Below are positions 1 through 9,044 of a stretch of DNA of 64,000 bases, piece after piece. The DNA is from Mycolicibacillus parakoreensis (GTDB lineage Bacteria; Actinomycetota; Actinomycetes; Mycobacteriales; Mycobacteriaceae), in NCBI RefSeq assembly GCF_022370835.2, contig NZ_CP092365.1:1798001-1862000 (forward strand). Reading direction: 5' to 3'. Numbering within the stretch: the first letter of the stretch is position 1; each line of letters begins with the position of its first letter. A program made the translations under genes and the position numbers. The notes beneath the pieces are model-generated. The model saw only the letters and a list, made by a program, of their open reading frames with translations, ran no database searches and was not told the origin of the DNA.

Positions 1-79
1 CGATCACCACCACGTCGACGTCGTCGGAGTACGCCGACACGTCGCCGGCCGGAACGGTTGCGGGGATCTCGGTGCTCAC
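1..79 (-). CDS. N-terminus of a FAD-dependent oxidoreductase (partial)
   Basis: Only the first 26 codons are inside the window. Reading leftwards from a GTG at 79 gives a polar leader followed by DDVDVVVI, which is the run-in to a Rossmann dinucleotide-binding strand as in FAD-dependent succinate dehydrogenase/fumarate reductase or ketosteroid-dehydrogenase-like flavoproteins. An AGGAG Shine-Dalgarno sequence lies 5 nt upstream (85-89). In M. tuberculosis a flavoprotein (Rv1817) lies close to homologues of the protease, desaturase and MgtC genes that follow here, which supports the reading. The glycine motif itself falls outside the window, so the cofactor is inferred. Confidence 0.55.
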   Translation of the reverse strand, partial: MSTEIPATVPAGDVSAYSDDVDVVVI

Positions 80-216
80 TGCTGCTCCTGTCGGCGGGGA
101 CCGACCCGCCCGTGCGGGCGGGTCGCGGTCACGGCACAGCCCGCCCCGGCACTGGACTGGACAGGTGTCTGGGCAGCTGCATGCATCGTGGGGCAGGATA
201 ACCCAGCCGCGCCCGG

Positions 217-879
217 TTACCCGCCGCCGGTGTCCTCGCGGATCTGAGCGTGGGCGGCCGACCAGGACACCGCCGCCGGATAGGCGCCCCAGGTGCTGTT
301 GAACAGCCCGACGATGCGCCCGGAGCCGTCCGGGGTGAGCACGTAGACCGGCCCACCGGAGTCGCCCTTGGCGCTGACCACGCCGTTGGTCATCGTGAAC
401 CACCCGTTGTTGACGGCCTGCACCTCCCCGCAGCTCTCGCCGGTGATCACCCCGAAGTGACAGACCCCGTCGCCGGGCTGAACCGCCAGGTCGGGATCCG
501 AGCGCAGCACCCGGCCGCCGGGCAGGATGTCGTTGACCGCGACGTCGGGAGCCAACAGGATCACCTCGTAGTCGGCGATGACCTCATCGGTGTTGACGGT
601 GGCACCGTCGGGGGTGTTGTCCCGGAACGCCGCCAGCGTCCCGATGACGTGGTCGGCGACATCGGTGACCGGCCCGCTGCCGCGGCAGTGCCCGGCGGTG
701 AACCCGACCCGCGCGGCGGTGTCGACGAAGCCGAGCGTGCACACGGCGGTGTCCTGGTGGATCTCCATGCCCGGATACACCAGCACCGGGTCGGCGCCGG
801 CGCGGCCGACCGCGCCGCCGGAGGCCGCGCCGGCCAGCACGGCAGCCACCACACCGATCCGCGCGAGCATCCGGCGCAC
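217..879 (-). CDS. secreted trypsin-like serine protease (Rv1815-like)
   Basis: The 220-residue product begins with a signal peptide (MRRMLARIGVVAAVLAGAAS, then a small-residue cleavage region near residue 28). The chymotrypsin-fold triad is visible: His in TAGHC, Asp in the DYEVI segment and Ser in GDSGGP. Cysteines at CTLG/GHC and CHFG/ESCG could form two disulfides. It should act outside the cytoplasm; the substrate is unknown. Length and position match Rv1815 of M. tuberculosis, also near a sterol-desaturase gene and mgtC. The start is either GTG at 879 or ATG at 870; a GAGGG element better fits the ATG. No regulator is visible nearby. Confidence 0.85.
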   Translation of the reverse strand: MRRMLARIGVVAAVLAGAASGGAVGRAGADPVLVYPGMEIHQDTAVCTLGFVDTAARVGFTAGHCRGSGPVTDVADHVIGTLAAFRDNTPDGATVNTDEVIADYEVILLAPDVAVNDILPGGRVLRSDPDLAVQPGDGVCHFGVITGESCGEVQAVNNGWFTMTNGVVSAKGDSGGPVYVLTPDGSGRIVGLFNSTWGAYPAAVSWSAAHAQIREDTGGG

Positions 880-1019
880 CCTCGACTCCGATCCGTCGGG
901 TCGGCGTGGTGCCGACCGGAGATATTGCTGTCGAGAATATCGGCGGGCACGCCCGCAGCGTTACCGGCCCGGCGCCGCGGGTGCCGCGGCCGGCCTCTCG
1001 GCGGCGGGCTAGGCCTGGG

Positions 1020-1379
1020 CTAGGCCTGCGGGGCCTGGGGCTTGGCGGTGGTGTCGGTCTTGGTCGACCAGGCCGGCCCGTCGGCGGCGTAGAGCACCAG
1101 GTTGCGGTCGTCCTGCAACACCAGCCTGACGTCCTTTCTGCCCGTGGTGCCGGTGTGCCAGACCGGCTCGTTCGGCGTGTACAGCACGACGTCGCCGTCG
1201 TTGCGCACCTCCGCGCGGACCACCTCTTGACCGCCGGTTCCACTGGCCCACACCGGTTTTCCATTCTCGGCCAGCACCAGGTTGCCGTTGTCGTGCAGGG
1301 TCAGGGTGTAGGCGCCGTTCTTCGACACCAACGAGTCGCCGGAGGTCAGCGTGTCGCCGGGGCGCAGGGTGTCTGCCAT
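1020..1379 (-). CDS. single-domain B-lectin (bulb-type mannose-binding lectin)
   Basis: This 119-residue protein has three copies of the bulb-lectin QxDxNxVxY-type motif: LHDNGNLVL, RNDGDVVLY and LQDDRNLVLY. That pattern is diagnostic of the beta-prism-II fold found in monocot mannose lectins and in some actinobacterial lectins. The N-terminus (MADTLRPGDTLTSGDSL) has no signal peptide, so export would need another route or it acts inside the cell. The C-terminal tail is rich in Lys, Pro and Gln. The ATG at 1379 lies inside the 3' end of the desaturase gene (34-nt overlap, different frame), so the two are probably co-transcribed. The carbohydrate ligand is inferred from the fold only. Confidence 0.85.
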   Translation of the reverse strand: MADTLRPGDTLTSGDSLVSKNGAYTLTLHDNGNLVLAENGKPVWASGTGGQEVVRAEVRNDGDVVLYTPNEPVWHTGTTGRKDVRLVLQDDRNLVLYAADGPAWSTKTDTTAKPQAPQA

Positions 1380-2305
1380 GGGGGTCCCTTCGCTCGGGCC
1401 GGTTGCCAACCGGGTGGCCCGAAGACATGGCCGAGCCGGTCGCGCCACCGGGTCGCGGCGGCCACGTCGCGGGCCATCGCCACGTATTCGTAGGTTTGCA
1501 GCGTCCAGATGTTGTAGGTGTCGACCTGGGTGGTCAGCCCGTAGTGCGGCCGGAACACCTCGGGGGTGAACGTGCCGAACAGCCGGTCCCACAGGATCAG
1601 GATCCCGCCGTAGTTCTTGTCCAGATACGGTGCGTCCCTGCCGTGATGCACCCGGTGGTGCGACGGGGTGTTGAACACGAACTCGACGGGGCGCGGCAGC
1701 TTGTCGATGCGTTCGGTGTGCACCCAGAACTGGTAGACGAGGCTCACCGAGAAGGCGGCCAACACCACCCACGGGGGAATCCCCAGCAGCGGCAACGGAA
1801 TCCACATCAGGACCTCGCCGCTGTTGTTCCACTTCTGGCGCAGCGCGGTGGCGAAGTTGAAGTACCGACTGGAGTGGTGGGCCTGGTGGGTCGCCCACAC
1901 CAGCCGGACCCGGTGGGCCATCCGGTGATACAGGTAGTACAGCAGGTCGACGCCGAGCAGCGCGATCACCCACGTGGACCAGTGGGTCGGCGAGAGCTGC
2001 CACGGCGCCAGGTAGGTGAAGATCGCGGCATAGCCCAACAGGGCCAGCAGCTTCCAGCCGGCGGTGGTGGCCATCGACACCAGCCCCATCGCGATGCTGG
2101 TCCAGGCGTCGCGGGCCAGATACCCGCCGGGCGCGGGCCGGTCGTGCTCTCGCGCCTGGATCCCATCGAGTCGGCGGGCGGCCAGCCACTCCAGGGTCAA
2201 CAGCAGCAAGAAAAACGGGATCGCCGGGAGCACCGGGTCGCGCATCGGCTCCGGAAGGGCCGCGAGGACGCCCGCCAGCCCGATCGGGTCCGACACCGCC
2301 ATCAC
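1346..2305 (-). CDS. sterol desaturase / fatty acid hydroxylase family membrane protein (Erg3-like)
   Basis: About 318 residues with several hydrophobic segments and the histidine clusters of the fatty acid hydroxylase superfamily: HRMAH (HX3H), HQAHH (HX2HH), HTER and HHRVHH. These bind a di-iron centre on the cytoplasmic face and support O2-dependent desaturation or hydroxylation of a lipid. Position relative to the protease and mgtC matches Rv1814 (erg3) of M. tuberculosis. The true substrate is unknown; a sterol desaturase role should not be assumed. GTG (2305) and ATG (2302) starts are adjacent; the GGGAGG ahead of them is very close, so a slightly later start is possible. The 3' end overlaps the lectin start. 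Confidence 0.85.
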   Translation of the reverse strand: MMAVSDPIGLAGVLAALPEPMRDPVLPAIPFFLLLLTLEWLAARRLDGIQAREHDRPAPGGYLARDAWTSIAMGLVSMATTAGWKLLALLGYAAIFTYLAPWQLSPTHWSTWVIALLGVDLLYYLYHRMAHRVRLVWATHQAHHSSRYFNFATALRQKWNNSGEVLMWIPLPLLGIPPWVVLAAFSVSLVYQFWVHTERIDKLPRPVEFVFNTPSHHRVHHGRDAPYLDKNYGGILILWDRLFGTFTPEVFRPHYGLTTQVDTYNIWTLQTYEYVAMARDVAAATRWRDRLGHVFGPPGWQPARAKGPPWQTPCAPATR

Positions 2306-2341
2306 CTCCCGCGCTCAAGGGTAACCGGCGTCGGTTCCCGG

Positions 2342-3076
2342 TCAGTCCCGGTCGGTCGGTCCGAAACCGGCGACCGGGTCCGTCTCGTCGGCGTTCCAGT
2401 GCACGCCTTCGACCCCGGGCTGCAGCGACAGTTCGGCGACCAGGCGCTCCAGCCGGTCCGGGGCACGGCCGTCGACGAGCAGGTACGCGGTGACCACGGC
2501 GTTGTCGTCGTCGTCGCGGCCGGTGCGGATGCCGTGCAGCACCGGATCGCCACCGCTGGTGTGGCGCACGATCTGGGCGCGGGCGATCTGTTCGACCTCC
2601 GGGGCGCAGATCAGCTGCAGCCGATACGGCCGGGGGTCGACGTCCTCCTCGATGTGGTGGTCGCGGTCGATCCACCGACCCAGCGGCCGGCCCAGCAGGT
2701 GGGTGCTCACGATCACCGCGGTCGCGATCCCGGCGAACAGCAGGTGTCCGGCCGCCGCGAGCACCCCGACCGCCGCCGAACACCACAGGGTGGCCGCGGT
2801 GTTGAGGCCACGCACGTTGAACCCCTCCCGCAGGATCACCCCACCGCCGAGGAACCCGACCCCCGAGACCACATAGGAGGCCACCCGGGTGGGGCTGCCG
2901 GCGTCCTCGGCGGCCACCGAGTAGAGCACGAACAGCGTCGCGCCCGCGGCGACCAGCGCGTTGGTGCGCAGACCGGCCATCCGGGCGCGCCACTGCCGTT
3001 CCAGCCCGATGAGAGCCCCGCAGCCCAGCCCGACGGCCAGGCGCACCGTGAAGTCGGCGATGCTCAATGTCTGCAC
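2342..3076 (-). CDS. mgtC: MgtC/SapB family membrane protein
   Basis: The N-terminal part holds the MgtC domain with hydrophobic helices and the family signature around GALIGLERQWRARMAGLRTN and SGVGFLGGGVILREG; the C-terminal 100 residues form a cytosolic ACT-like domain. MgtC proteins are linked to growth at low magnesium and survival in macrophages, in some species through inhibition of F-type ATP synthase (known of the family). I chose GTG at 3076 because the product then begins VQTLSIADF, the point where I recall M. tuberculosis MgtC (Rv1811) beginning; an in-frame GTG at 3127 would add 17 residues. No M-box-like magnesium leader was recognised in the short space upstream. Confidence 0.85.
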   Translation of the reverse strand: MQTLSIADFTVRLAVGLGCGALIGLERQWRARMAGLRTNALVAAGATLFVLYSVAAEDAGSPTRVASYVVSGVGFLGGGVILREGFNVRGLNTAATLWCSAAVGVLAAAGHLLFAGIATAVIVSTHLLGRPLGRWIDRDHHIEEDVDPRPYRLQLICAPEVEQIARAQIVRHTSGGDPVLHGIRTGRDDDDNAVVTAYLLVDGRAPDRLERLVAELSLQPGVEGVHWNADETDPVAGFGPTDRD

Positions 3077-3156
3077 GGTGTCTGTGATACCAGTGCCGGG
3101 GCCGCCGCGCGCGCCGAGATCGGCCACCGGGCCGGTGTTGACCGGGTGTCGCGGGC

Positions 3157-3612
3157 GTGTTAAGCACGGTCGTGGACTGGCAACGGCTCGCCGACGAACA
3201 GGCGATCAGGGCGCTGCTCTACCGCTACGCCCGCGCGGTGGACACCAAGGACTGGGCGCTGTACCGGTCGGTGTTCACCGAGGACGCGGTGATCGACTAC
3301 ACCTCCGCCGGCGCGATCGCCGGATCCCGCGACGAGGTGGCCGACTGGCTGGAGGCGGCGTTCGGCGGGATCGCCATGAGCATGCACCACATCACCAACA
3401 TCGAGATCCTCGAACTCGACGGCGAGCGCGCCGCGGTGCGCGCCCTGTTCTACAACCCGATGCAGCTGCCCGGTCACGACGAACCCAGCTACTTCGGCGG
3501 CTACTACCACCACGAACTGGTGCGCACCCAAACCGGTTGGCGCAGTGCCGGATTGCGCGAAGAGACCCGCTGGAGTGCGGCGCTTCCCGGCGCGCCGCGC
3601 CCGCCGGGCTGA
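3157..3612 (+). CDS. SnoaL-like / NTF2-fold protein
   Basis: A 151-residue protein with the SnoaL-like domain: an N-terminal helix (ADEQAIRALLYRYARAVDTKDW), then the typical VFTEDAVIDY strand and a later YHHELVRT strand. Members are polyketide cyclases, dehydratases or isomerases, or are of unknown function, so no reaction can be assigned. It is divergent from mgtC and ends 9 nt before the end of the convergent irtB. The start is uncertain: GTG at 3157 is followed by a TTA codon, rare in this DNA, and GTG at 3172 gives a more typical N-terminus (VDWQRLADEQ). Confidence 0.7.
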   Translation: MLSTVVDWQRLADEQAIRALLYRYARAVDTKDWALYRSVFTEDAVIDYTSAGAIAGSRDEVADWLEAAFGGIAMSMHHITNIEILELDGERAAVRALFYNPMQLPGHDEPSYFGGYYHHELVRTQTGWRSAGLREETRWSAALPGAPRPPG

Positions 3613-3621
3613 CCGCACCCG

Positions 3622-5364
3622 CTAGCCGGCCGGATCGGCGGTGATCCGCCAGTGCGCCGCCTGCTGCTGGTGGCGCCAGAACTGCGCGAACGGCCCCCCG
3701 GCGGCCAGCAGCTCCTCGATGCTGCCGTCCTCGACGATGCGGCCGCCGTCGACGAACAACACCCGGTCGGCATGGCGGATACTGGCCAGCCGGTGGGCGA
3801 CGACGACCTGGGTGCGTGGCCGCAGCGTGGCGGTGAGCGCGGCGACCACCGCGGCCTCGTTCTCGGTGTCCAGGGCGCTGGTCGCCTCATCGACCAGCAG
3901 CACCGGTGCCGGCTTCAGCAGGGCCCGCGCGATGCTGACCCGTTGGCGCTCCCCGCCGGAGAGCGCCCCGCCGGCCTCGCCGACCCGGGTGGCCTCCCCG
4001 TCGGGCAGCCGGCTCAGCAGCTCGTCGACGCGCGCCAACTCGGCGACCTGGCGCCAGTGCTGCTCGTCGGCGTCGGGAGCGCCGGCCAGCGCGTTGTCGC
4101 GCACCGAGCCGTCGAACAGGTAGGGGTGCTGGAACACCACGCTGGTCGCCGCGCGACGCTGCTCGGGGTCGAGGCCGGCCACATCCACCCCGTCGAGCAG
4201 CACCTGCCCGCGGGTGGGGCGGTGCAGCCCGGCGATGAGCGCCAACAGGCTGCTCTTGCCCGACCCCGACGGGCCGACCACCGCGGTCGTGGTGCCCGGC
4301 TGCAACACCACGTCGATGCCGTGCAGCACCGGCTCGTCGCCGTAGCCGAAGGTGACGTCGACGAACTCGATGCGCGGGGCCGCGGCCGGGTCGGGCAGCC
4401 GCGCACTGCCCGACGGCAGTCGCGGCGCGGTGAGCACCGCGTGGATGCGCTCTAAGGTGGCGCGGGTGGAGTCCCACGCCGGGGCCAGCTCGCTGACGGT
4501 GCTGAACGGTTCCAGGTAGCGCACGATGACCACGATCAGCGCGATCGCCTCGGGCACCGACAGCGCGCCGGTCACCGTCAACGCCGTGGCCGCACCGGCG
4601 AGCACGATCAGCGCGGCCTGGCTGGCCAGGCTGAACAACAGCTGACCGGGGATCTGCATGCGCAGCAGCCGCAGCATCGCGCCGTGCTGGGCGGTGAGCG
4701 CCGTGCCCACCAGGCTCCGCGACTGGTCGGCGCGGCGCGCCGCGCGTAACGCCGGCTGGGTGCGGGCGAACTCGATGATGCGCTCGGTGAGCACGCTGTT
4801 GGCGGTGTCGGCCGCGGCGTCGGCGTTGCGGGACAACCGCACCGAGGCCGCCATCGCGCCGAGCAACAGCGGGACCCCGGCGAGTGCGGCCAGGCCCAAC
4901 GGCCACGAGATCGGCACCAGCGCCACCCCGATCGCCGCGGGCAGCAACAGCGCGGTGGTCAGCGGCGCGCCGAGATAGACCAGCAGGCCGAGCAGTTCGG
5001 GACCGGTGGTCGCGATCGCCTGGCGCGCGGTGGCGGTGGTCTCGGCGGTGAACCAGTCCAACCGCACCTCGGCGAGCCGGTCGGCGACGACGTGCTGGGT
5101 GCGGTCGAGGGTGGCGAACCCGAGCTGAAAGCCGCGCCGGGCCGCCGCCGCGTCGATCAGCCAGCCCGCGGCGGTGGCGGCGGTGAGCGCGCCCAGCCAG
5201 CCCAGCGCGTCGGCGGGGGTGTCGCTGAACAGTGCGGCCACCAGCGGCACCAGCAGCACGATGGCACCGGCCCGGACCGCCACCGACAGCAGGGTCAGCG
5301 CGCAATAGACGGCGGCGCGGCGACGCTGATCGACCGGGAGCAGCCGGCCCAGGGTGCCGATCAC
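3622..5364 (-). CDS. irtB: siderophore ABC transporter subunit IrtB
   Basis: A 580-residue half-transporter with an exporter-type transmembrane domain (residues 1 to about 310, six hydrophobic segments) and a nucleotide-binding domain. Visible motifs are Walker [10 protein letters not shown] (about 364), signature LSGGERQR (about 469) and Walker B VLLVDEAT. With IrtA it forms the heterodimer that imports Fe-carboxymycobactin in mycobacteria despite the exporter fold (established). I recall M. tuberculosis IrtB (Rv1349) as 579 residues. The start overlaps the irtA stop by 4 nt (ATGA), indicating translational coupling and joint control by the iron box upstream of irtA. Confidence 0.95.
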   Translation of the reverse strand: MIGTLGRLLPVDQRRRAAVYCALTLLSVAVRAGAIVLLVPLVAALFSDTPADALGWLGALTAATAAGWLIDAAAARRGFQLGFATLDRTQHVVADRLAEVRLDWFTAETTATARQAIATTGPELLGLLVYLGAPLTTALLLPAAIGVALVPISWPLGLAALAGVPLLLGAMAASVRLSRNADAAADTANSVLTERIIEFARTQPALRAARRADQSRSLVGTALTAQHGAMLRLLRMQIPGQLLFSLASQAALIVLAGAATALTVTGALSVPEAIALIVVIVRYLEPFSTVSELAPAWDSTRATLERIHAVLTAPRLPSGSARLPDPAAAPRIEFVDVTFGYGDEPVLHGIDVVLQPGTTTAVVGPSGSGKSSLLALIAGLHRPTRGQVLLDGVDVAGLDPEQRRAATSVVFQHPYLFDGSVRDNALAGAPDADEQHWRQVAELARVDELLSRLPDGEATRVGEAGGALSGGERQRVSIARALLKPAPVLLVDEATSALDTENEAAVVAALTATLRPRTQVVVAHRLASIRHADRVLFVDGGRIVEDGSIEELLAAGGPFAQFWRHQQQAAHWRITADPAG

Positions 5365-7958
5365 AGCGCCACCTGCTCCCGGGCGCCGACCTGGCCGCTC
5401 TCCCAGAGCCGCCGGTAGCGGCCGTCGGCGGCCAGCAGGTCGGGGTGGGTGCCGCGTTCGACGACCCGGCCCGCGTCGAGCACCACGATCTGGTCGGCGT
5501 CAGTGATGGTGTGCAGCCGGTGGGCGATCACCAGCACGGTGCGCCCCCGGGTCAGCCGACTCAGCGCCTGCTGCACCAGGTACTCCGATTCCGGGTCGGC
5601 GAACGCGGTGGCCTCGTCGAGGATGAGCACCGGGGTGTCGGCCAGCAGCGCACGGGCGATCGTGAGCCGCTGGCGTTCCCCGCCCGACAGCGCGGCATCC
5701 GGGCCCAGCACGGTGTCGTAGCCGTGCGGCAGCGCCAGGATACGGTCGTGGATCTGGGCGGCCCGCGCGGCGGCGTGCACCGTCTCGGCGGGTGCGTCGG
5801 GCACCGCCAACGCGATGTTGTCGTAGACGCTGCCGTGCACCAGCTGGGTGTCCTGCAGGACGAACCCCACCCGCCGGTAGAGCTGGTCGGCGGTGAGCGT
5901 GCGCACGTCGTCGCCGCCGACCGTGATGGTGCCGTCGTCGGGGTCGTGGAAGCGGGCCAGCAGTGCGGCCAGGGTGGACTTGCCCGAGCCCGAGGGGCCC
6001 ACCAGAGCGGTCACCGTACCCGGGGCCAGGGTCAGGGTGACGTCGTGGAGCACCGGCACCTCGGCGCGGTAGCCGAACGTGACCGCGTCGACGACGACGT
6101 CGCCGGGCGCGTCCGCGGCGCGCCGCCCCGGGGTGGTCGGCGCCGCGAGGGTGGCCAGCTCCGATTCGTCGAGGGCGGTCTGCACCTGCCGGGCGGCCAG
6201 CACCCCGGCGCGGATCCCGCCGAGGCCATAGGCGATACCGAGCAGCCGAGCGCCAAAGGTGGTGCCCAGCAACAGAAACGGCAGCAGATCCATCGGATCC
6301 ATCCGCTCGCCGACGATCAGCAGCGTTCCGGTGGCCGCGATCAGCCACAAAAAGGTCGCCGGGCGGGTGATCAGATCCATCACGGTTTTCTTCCCGGTCA
6401 GCGGCTGCTGCCAGGCCACCAGGAAATCCAGGTACTGCCCGAGGTTGCGCCGGAAACTCGACGCCGTCGACCCGCCGAAGATCCGGATCACCGGCTGGGC
6501 CGCGAGGTAGGTGGCGGCCTCGTCGTTCATCGTCTGCGACCAGCGTTGCGCCTGGCCGGTGCGGGCGCCGGACTGGATCGACATCATCGACATCATCACC
6601 AGGTAGGCCAGCACCGGCACGAACAGCACCAGCGCCACCCGCCAGTCCACCGCGAACAGGTAGACCAGCACCGCCACCGGGGCCACCACCGCGGCGACCG
6701 CGTCGGGGATCGCGTGGGTGATCAGGTAGTGCAGCGCCATCGTGTCGTCGTGGACGAGCTGTTTGATGCTGCCGGCGCCGCGGGCGGTGAACCAGCCCAG
6801 CGGCAGCCGCGCCATCTTGTCGAGCAGCCGCCCGCGCAGTGCGCGGGCGAAACGGGCGTCGACGACGTGCAGCCACAGCGTCAGCGCGGCACCGAGCAGC
6901 GTGCCCACGCCCAGCAGCGTCACCGCCGCGATGCCCACCGGCCACAGCCGTTCGGCGGTGTCACCGGCCAGCAGCCGCCGCGACAACTCCACCAGCAGCA
7001 CGAACGGCGCCAGCTGGACCAGGGTGATCAGCGCCTGCAGCACCCCGGAGAGCACCATCGGGGTGCGCAGCGGGCGCAACAACCGGCCCGCGGCCTGCGC
7101 CTGCCAGCGTCCCGGGGTCGGCGCCGCGGGCGCCGCGGCGGGTTCGGACGGGGCGGGCTCGGTCACCGGGGGCGCCGCGGTCTCGGTGCCGGCGTCGGTG
7201 TCGGTGTCGGTGTCGCGCACGGTGCCCATCGCGCGCCCGGCCTTCCAGTAGGCCTGCGCGTGGACCTCGGATTTGGGGAAGCCGAAGCCGTCGCGCAGCC
7301 GGGCGCGCACCTGTTTGAGGCTGCCGGCCTCCGGGGTGGCCCAGGCGTACCAGTTCGACCAGTCCCGGTTCTCGATCGCCTCGGCCAGCGAGCCCACGCC
7401 GCGCCGTGCCACCCAGTGCACCCGCAGTCGCGGATGGTCGGTCAGCGGGATCGCCCGGTCGTGCCGGTCGTGCTCCTCCAGATACAGCTCGATCGGCACG
7501 TCGTCGGCGACGGTGGCGATGATCGCGTTGATACCCGGGATCGACGCGGCGTCGCCGATCAGCAGATACCCCGCGGGGGGCTCGTCGGGCACGGCGAACC
7601 GCAGCGACCCCATCAGCGGGGTGGCGGTGATCGTGGCCCCCGGCTGCGCGGTGCGCGCCCAGCGTGAGGCCGGGCCGGCCGGCTCGTGCAGCAGCACGTC
7701 GACGGCGAACGCCCCGGTGTCCGGGTCGGCCTCGGTGAGGGTGTAGGCCCGCTGGAACTCGGTCGAGGAGCCGTCCGGGTCGGGAAACCAGAACCGCAGC
7801 CATGCCGCCGGTTCGACCACCGCGTCCTCGAACAGCGTCGGCGAGACCATCCGGATCCGCACGAAGTGCGGGGCGATGGGGACCGTCTCGACCACGGTGG
7901 CGTGGTGATCACGGGCGCCGAACCCGCGCAGCATCATCCCCTGCAGGCCGCGGGCCAT
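5361..7958 (-). CDS. irtA: siderophore ABC transporter subunit IrtA with siderophore-interaction domain
   Basis: Three parts are visible: an N-terminal FAD-binding siderophore-interacting domain (residues 1 to about 250, with [13 protein letters not shown] and the [19 protein letters not shown] region) that reduces ferric siderophore on the cytosolic side; a Pro/Ala/Asp/Thr-rich linker; and an ABC-exporter core with [17 protein letters not shown] and VLILDEAT. I placed the start at ATG 7958 ([14 protein letters not shown]) because it matches the recalled start of M. tuberculosis IrtA, giving 865 residues. In-frame GTG codons at 8021/8018 would add about 20 residues with four odd Arg/Cys positions. 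irtB follows with a 4-nt overlap. The substrate-specific role is known from mycobacterial homologues. Confidence 0.93.
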   Translation of the reverse strand: MARGLQGMMLRGFGARDHHATVVETVPIAPHFVRIRMVSPTLFEDAVVEPAAWLRFWFPDPDGSSTEFQRAYTLTEADPDTGAFAVDVLLHEPAGPASRWARTAQPGATITATPLMGSLRFAVPDEPPAGYLLIGDAASIPGINAIIATVADDVPIELYLEEHDRHDRAIPLTDHPRLRVHWVARRGVGSLAEAIENRDWSNWYAWATPEAGSLKQVRARLRDGFGFPKSEVHAQAYWKAGRAMGTVRDTDTDTDAGTETAAPPVTEPAPSEPAAAPAAPTPGRWQAQAAGRLLRPLRTPMVLSGVLQALITLVQLAPFVLLVELSRRLLAGDTAERLWPVGIAAVTLLGVGTLLGAALTLWLHVVDARFARALRGRLLDKMARLPLGWFTARGAGSIKQLVHDDTMALHYLITHAIPDAVAAVVAPVAVLVYLFAVDWRVALVLFVPVLAYLVMMSMMSIQSGARTGQAQRWSQTMNDEAATYLAAQPVIRIFGGSTASSFRRNLGQYLDFLVAWQQPLTGKKTVMDLITRPATFLWLIAATGTLLIVGERMDPMDLLPFLLLGTTFGARLLGIAYGLGGIRAGVLAARQVQTALDESELATLAAPTTPGRRAADAPGDVVVDAVTFGYRAEVPVLHDVTLTLAPGTVTALVGPSGSGKSTLAALLARFHDPDDGTITVGGDDVRTLTADQLYRRVGFVLQDTQLVHGSVYDNIALAVPDAPAETVHAAARAAQIHDRILALPHGYDTVLGPDAALSGGERQRLTIARALLADTPVLILDEATAFADPESEYLVQQALSRLTRGRTVLVIAHRLHTITDADQIVVLDAGRVVERGTHPDLLAADGRYRRLWESGQVGAREQVAL

Positions 7959-8045
7959 CAGCGTGGCCCACCCGCACCGGGCACACCGGGCCCGGTCTTG
8001 ATACCGGTCACTGGACACCACCTCACCTAGCCGGCCGAATTCAAC

Positions 8046-8064
8046 TAAGGCTTACCTTACCTGT
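8046..8064 (-). promoter_or_regulatory. candidate IdeR iron box upstream of irtAB
   Basis: Read on the minus strand, the 19 nt ACAGGTAAGGTAAGCCTTA agree at 12 of 19 positions with the IdeR consensus TTAGGTTAGGCTAACCTAA as I recall it, including both AGG/CCT arms. The site lies 88 nt upstream of the chosen irtA start and between irtA and the tRNA gene. Iron-dependent repression of irtAB by IdeR is established in mycobacteria, so location and sequence agree. The arms are imperfect. Confidence 0.6.
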
Positions 8065-8099
8065 CGGGGGAATCGGCGTGAATCCCGGTGCGGCCGCCG

Positions 8100-8183
8100 T
8101 GCGGGCGGAGGGACTCGAACCCTCACGCTCTCGCGAGCACCGGCACCTAAAGCCGGCATGTCTGCCAATTCCATCACGCCCGC
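8100..8183 (-). tRNA. tRNA-Leu (anticodon UAG)
   Basis: On the minus strand the 84-nt gene begins GCGGGCG (8183-8177), which pairs with CGCCCGC (8107-8101), with discriminator A at 8100. The anticodon arm CCGGC-TTTAG-GTGCCGG-type stem presents UAG. A long variable arm (GTGCTCGCGAGAGC) marks a class II tRNA, and the T loop reads GGTTCGAGTCC. CCA is not encoded. M. tuberculosis has a Leu tRNA at the corresponding place between irtA and the lprD-like gene. Confidence 0.95.
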
Positions 8184-8267
8184 TGGACCCCGGAATCCTA
8201 CCGGCCCGCCGTGTCCCACCGGCGGCGTGAGGGCGGTCACCGCAGCTCAGCACGGTACGGTCAGGGT

Positions 8268-8678
8268 ATGTCCACCACACGGCGTCGCAGACCGGCGCTG
8301 GTGCTGCTGGTGACCGCGGCGACCTGCGGATGCCTGGCGCTGGGCTGGTGGCAGTGGACCCGCTTCGAGTCCGCCGCCGGCACCGTCCAGAACCTCGGGT
8401 ATGCGCTGCAGTGGCCGCTGTTCGCCGGGTTCTGCGTCTACGCCTACCGCAAGTTCGTCCGCTACGAGGAGGTGCCGCCGGAGCTGCCCGCCGACCGCGC
8501 GCCGACCGAGATCCCCGCCGGGCTGCTGCCCGAGCGCCCCGCCGCCGGGGCACCGCCGGGCGACGCCGAGGATCCCCAACTGCGCCAGTACAACGCCTAT
8601 CTGGCGGAGCTGGCCCGCGCCGATCGCCGCGCCGCAAAGACCCGCGACCACGACGAGCAGAACAGGACCACCGCATGA
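8268..8678 (+). CDS. LprD-like small membrane protein
   Basis: A 136-residue protein beginning MSTTRRRRPALVLLV, with a basic N-terminus, a first hydrophobic segment (about residues 10-27), a second around QWPLFAGFCVYAYRKF, then a charged Pro/Ala-rich cytosolic tail. It resembles M. tuberculosis Rv1343c, annotated there as lipoprotein LprD. A lipobox is weak: a Cys at TCGC is not preceded by the usual Leu-Ala/Ser-Gly/Ala triplet, so I favour a two-helix membrane protein. The stop overlaps the start of the DUF3817 gene by 4 nt (ATGA). Function unknown. Confidence 0.8.
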   Translation: MSTTRRRRPALVLLVTAATCGCLALGWWQWTRFESAAGTVQNLGYALQWPLFAGFCVYAYRKFVRYEEVPPELPADRAPTEIPAGLLPERPAAGAPPGDAEDPQLRQYNAYLAELARADRRAAKTRDHDEQNRTTA

Positions 8679-9022
8679 GCTCCTCCGACGCCCCCGCCGG
8701 CGCGGCCCCGGTCGACAAGATCCGCACCGCGCTGACCGGCTACCGTGCGCTGGCCTGGGCGACCGGGATCTGGCTGATCGCGCTCTGCTACGAGATGGTG
8801 CTGAAATACCTCGTCAAGGTCGACGACCCGCCGGTCTGGATCGGGGTGGTGCACGGCTGGGTCTACTTCGCCTACCTGTTGGCGACGCTGAACCTGGCCA
8901 CCAAGGTGCGCTGGGGTTACGGCAAGACGCTGGGAATCCTGCTCTCCGGCACGATCCCGCTGCTGGGCATCATCGTCGAGCACTTCCAAACCCGCAGCGT
9001 CAAGGCGCAATTCGGCGTGTAG
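8675..9022 (+). CDS. DUF3817 membrane protein (Rv1342c-like)
   Basis: A 115-residue protein with three predicted membrane helices (YRALAWATGIWLIALCYEMV; VVHGWVYFAYLLATLNLA; ILLSGTIPLLGIIVEHF) typical of DUF3817. It is translationally coupled to the preceding LprD-like gene by an ATGA overlap, and the pair is conserved in mycobacteria. The end is 22 nt from the end of the convergent rdgB. No biochemical role is established. Confidence 0.85.
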   Translation: MSSSDAPAGAAPVDKIRTALTGYRALAWATGIWLIALCYEMVLKYLVKVDDPPVWIGVVHGWVYFAYLLATLNLATKVRWGYGKTLGILLSGTIPLLGIIVEHFQTRSVKAQFGV

Positions 9023-9044
9023 GGGCGCGCACCCGACGACACCG

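Noticed and set aside
880..1019. Intergenic stretch upstream of the protease gene
   Set aside because: No reading frame with a start and ribosome-binding site, no stable hairpin with a T run, and no recognisable operator were found in its 140 nt.
7180..7220. Short tandem repeat in irtA (GTCGGT-type, encoding Asp-Thr repeats)
   Set aside because: It falls in the flexible linker between the siderophore and transporter domains and is only a few units long; no sign of a regulatory or phase-variable role.
5232..7667. Long plus-strand frame opposite irtA
   Set aside because: Low-complexity His/Arg/Gln product, fully explained as a shadow of the conserved IrtA coding frame.
8100..8183. tRNA-Leu as an attachment site for an integrated element
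   Set aside because: No integrase gene or direct repeat of the tRNA 3' end is found nearby; both flanks are conserved mycobacterial genes.
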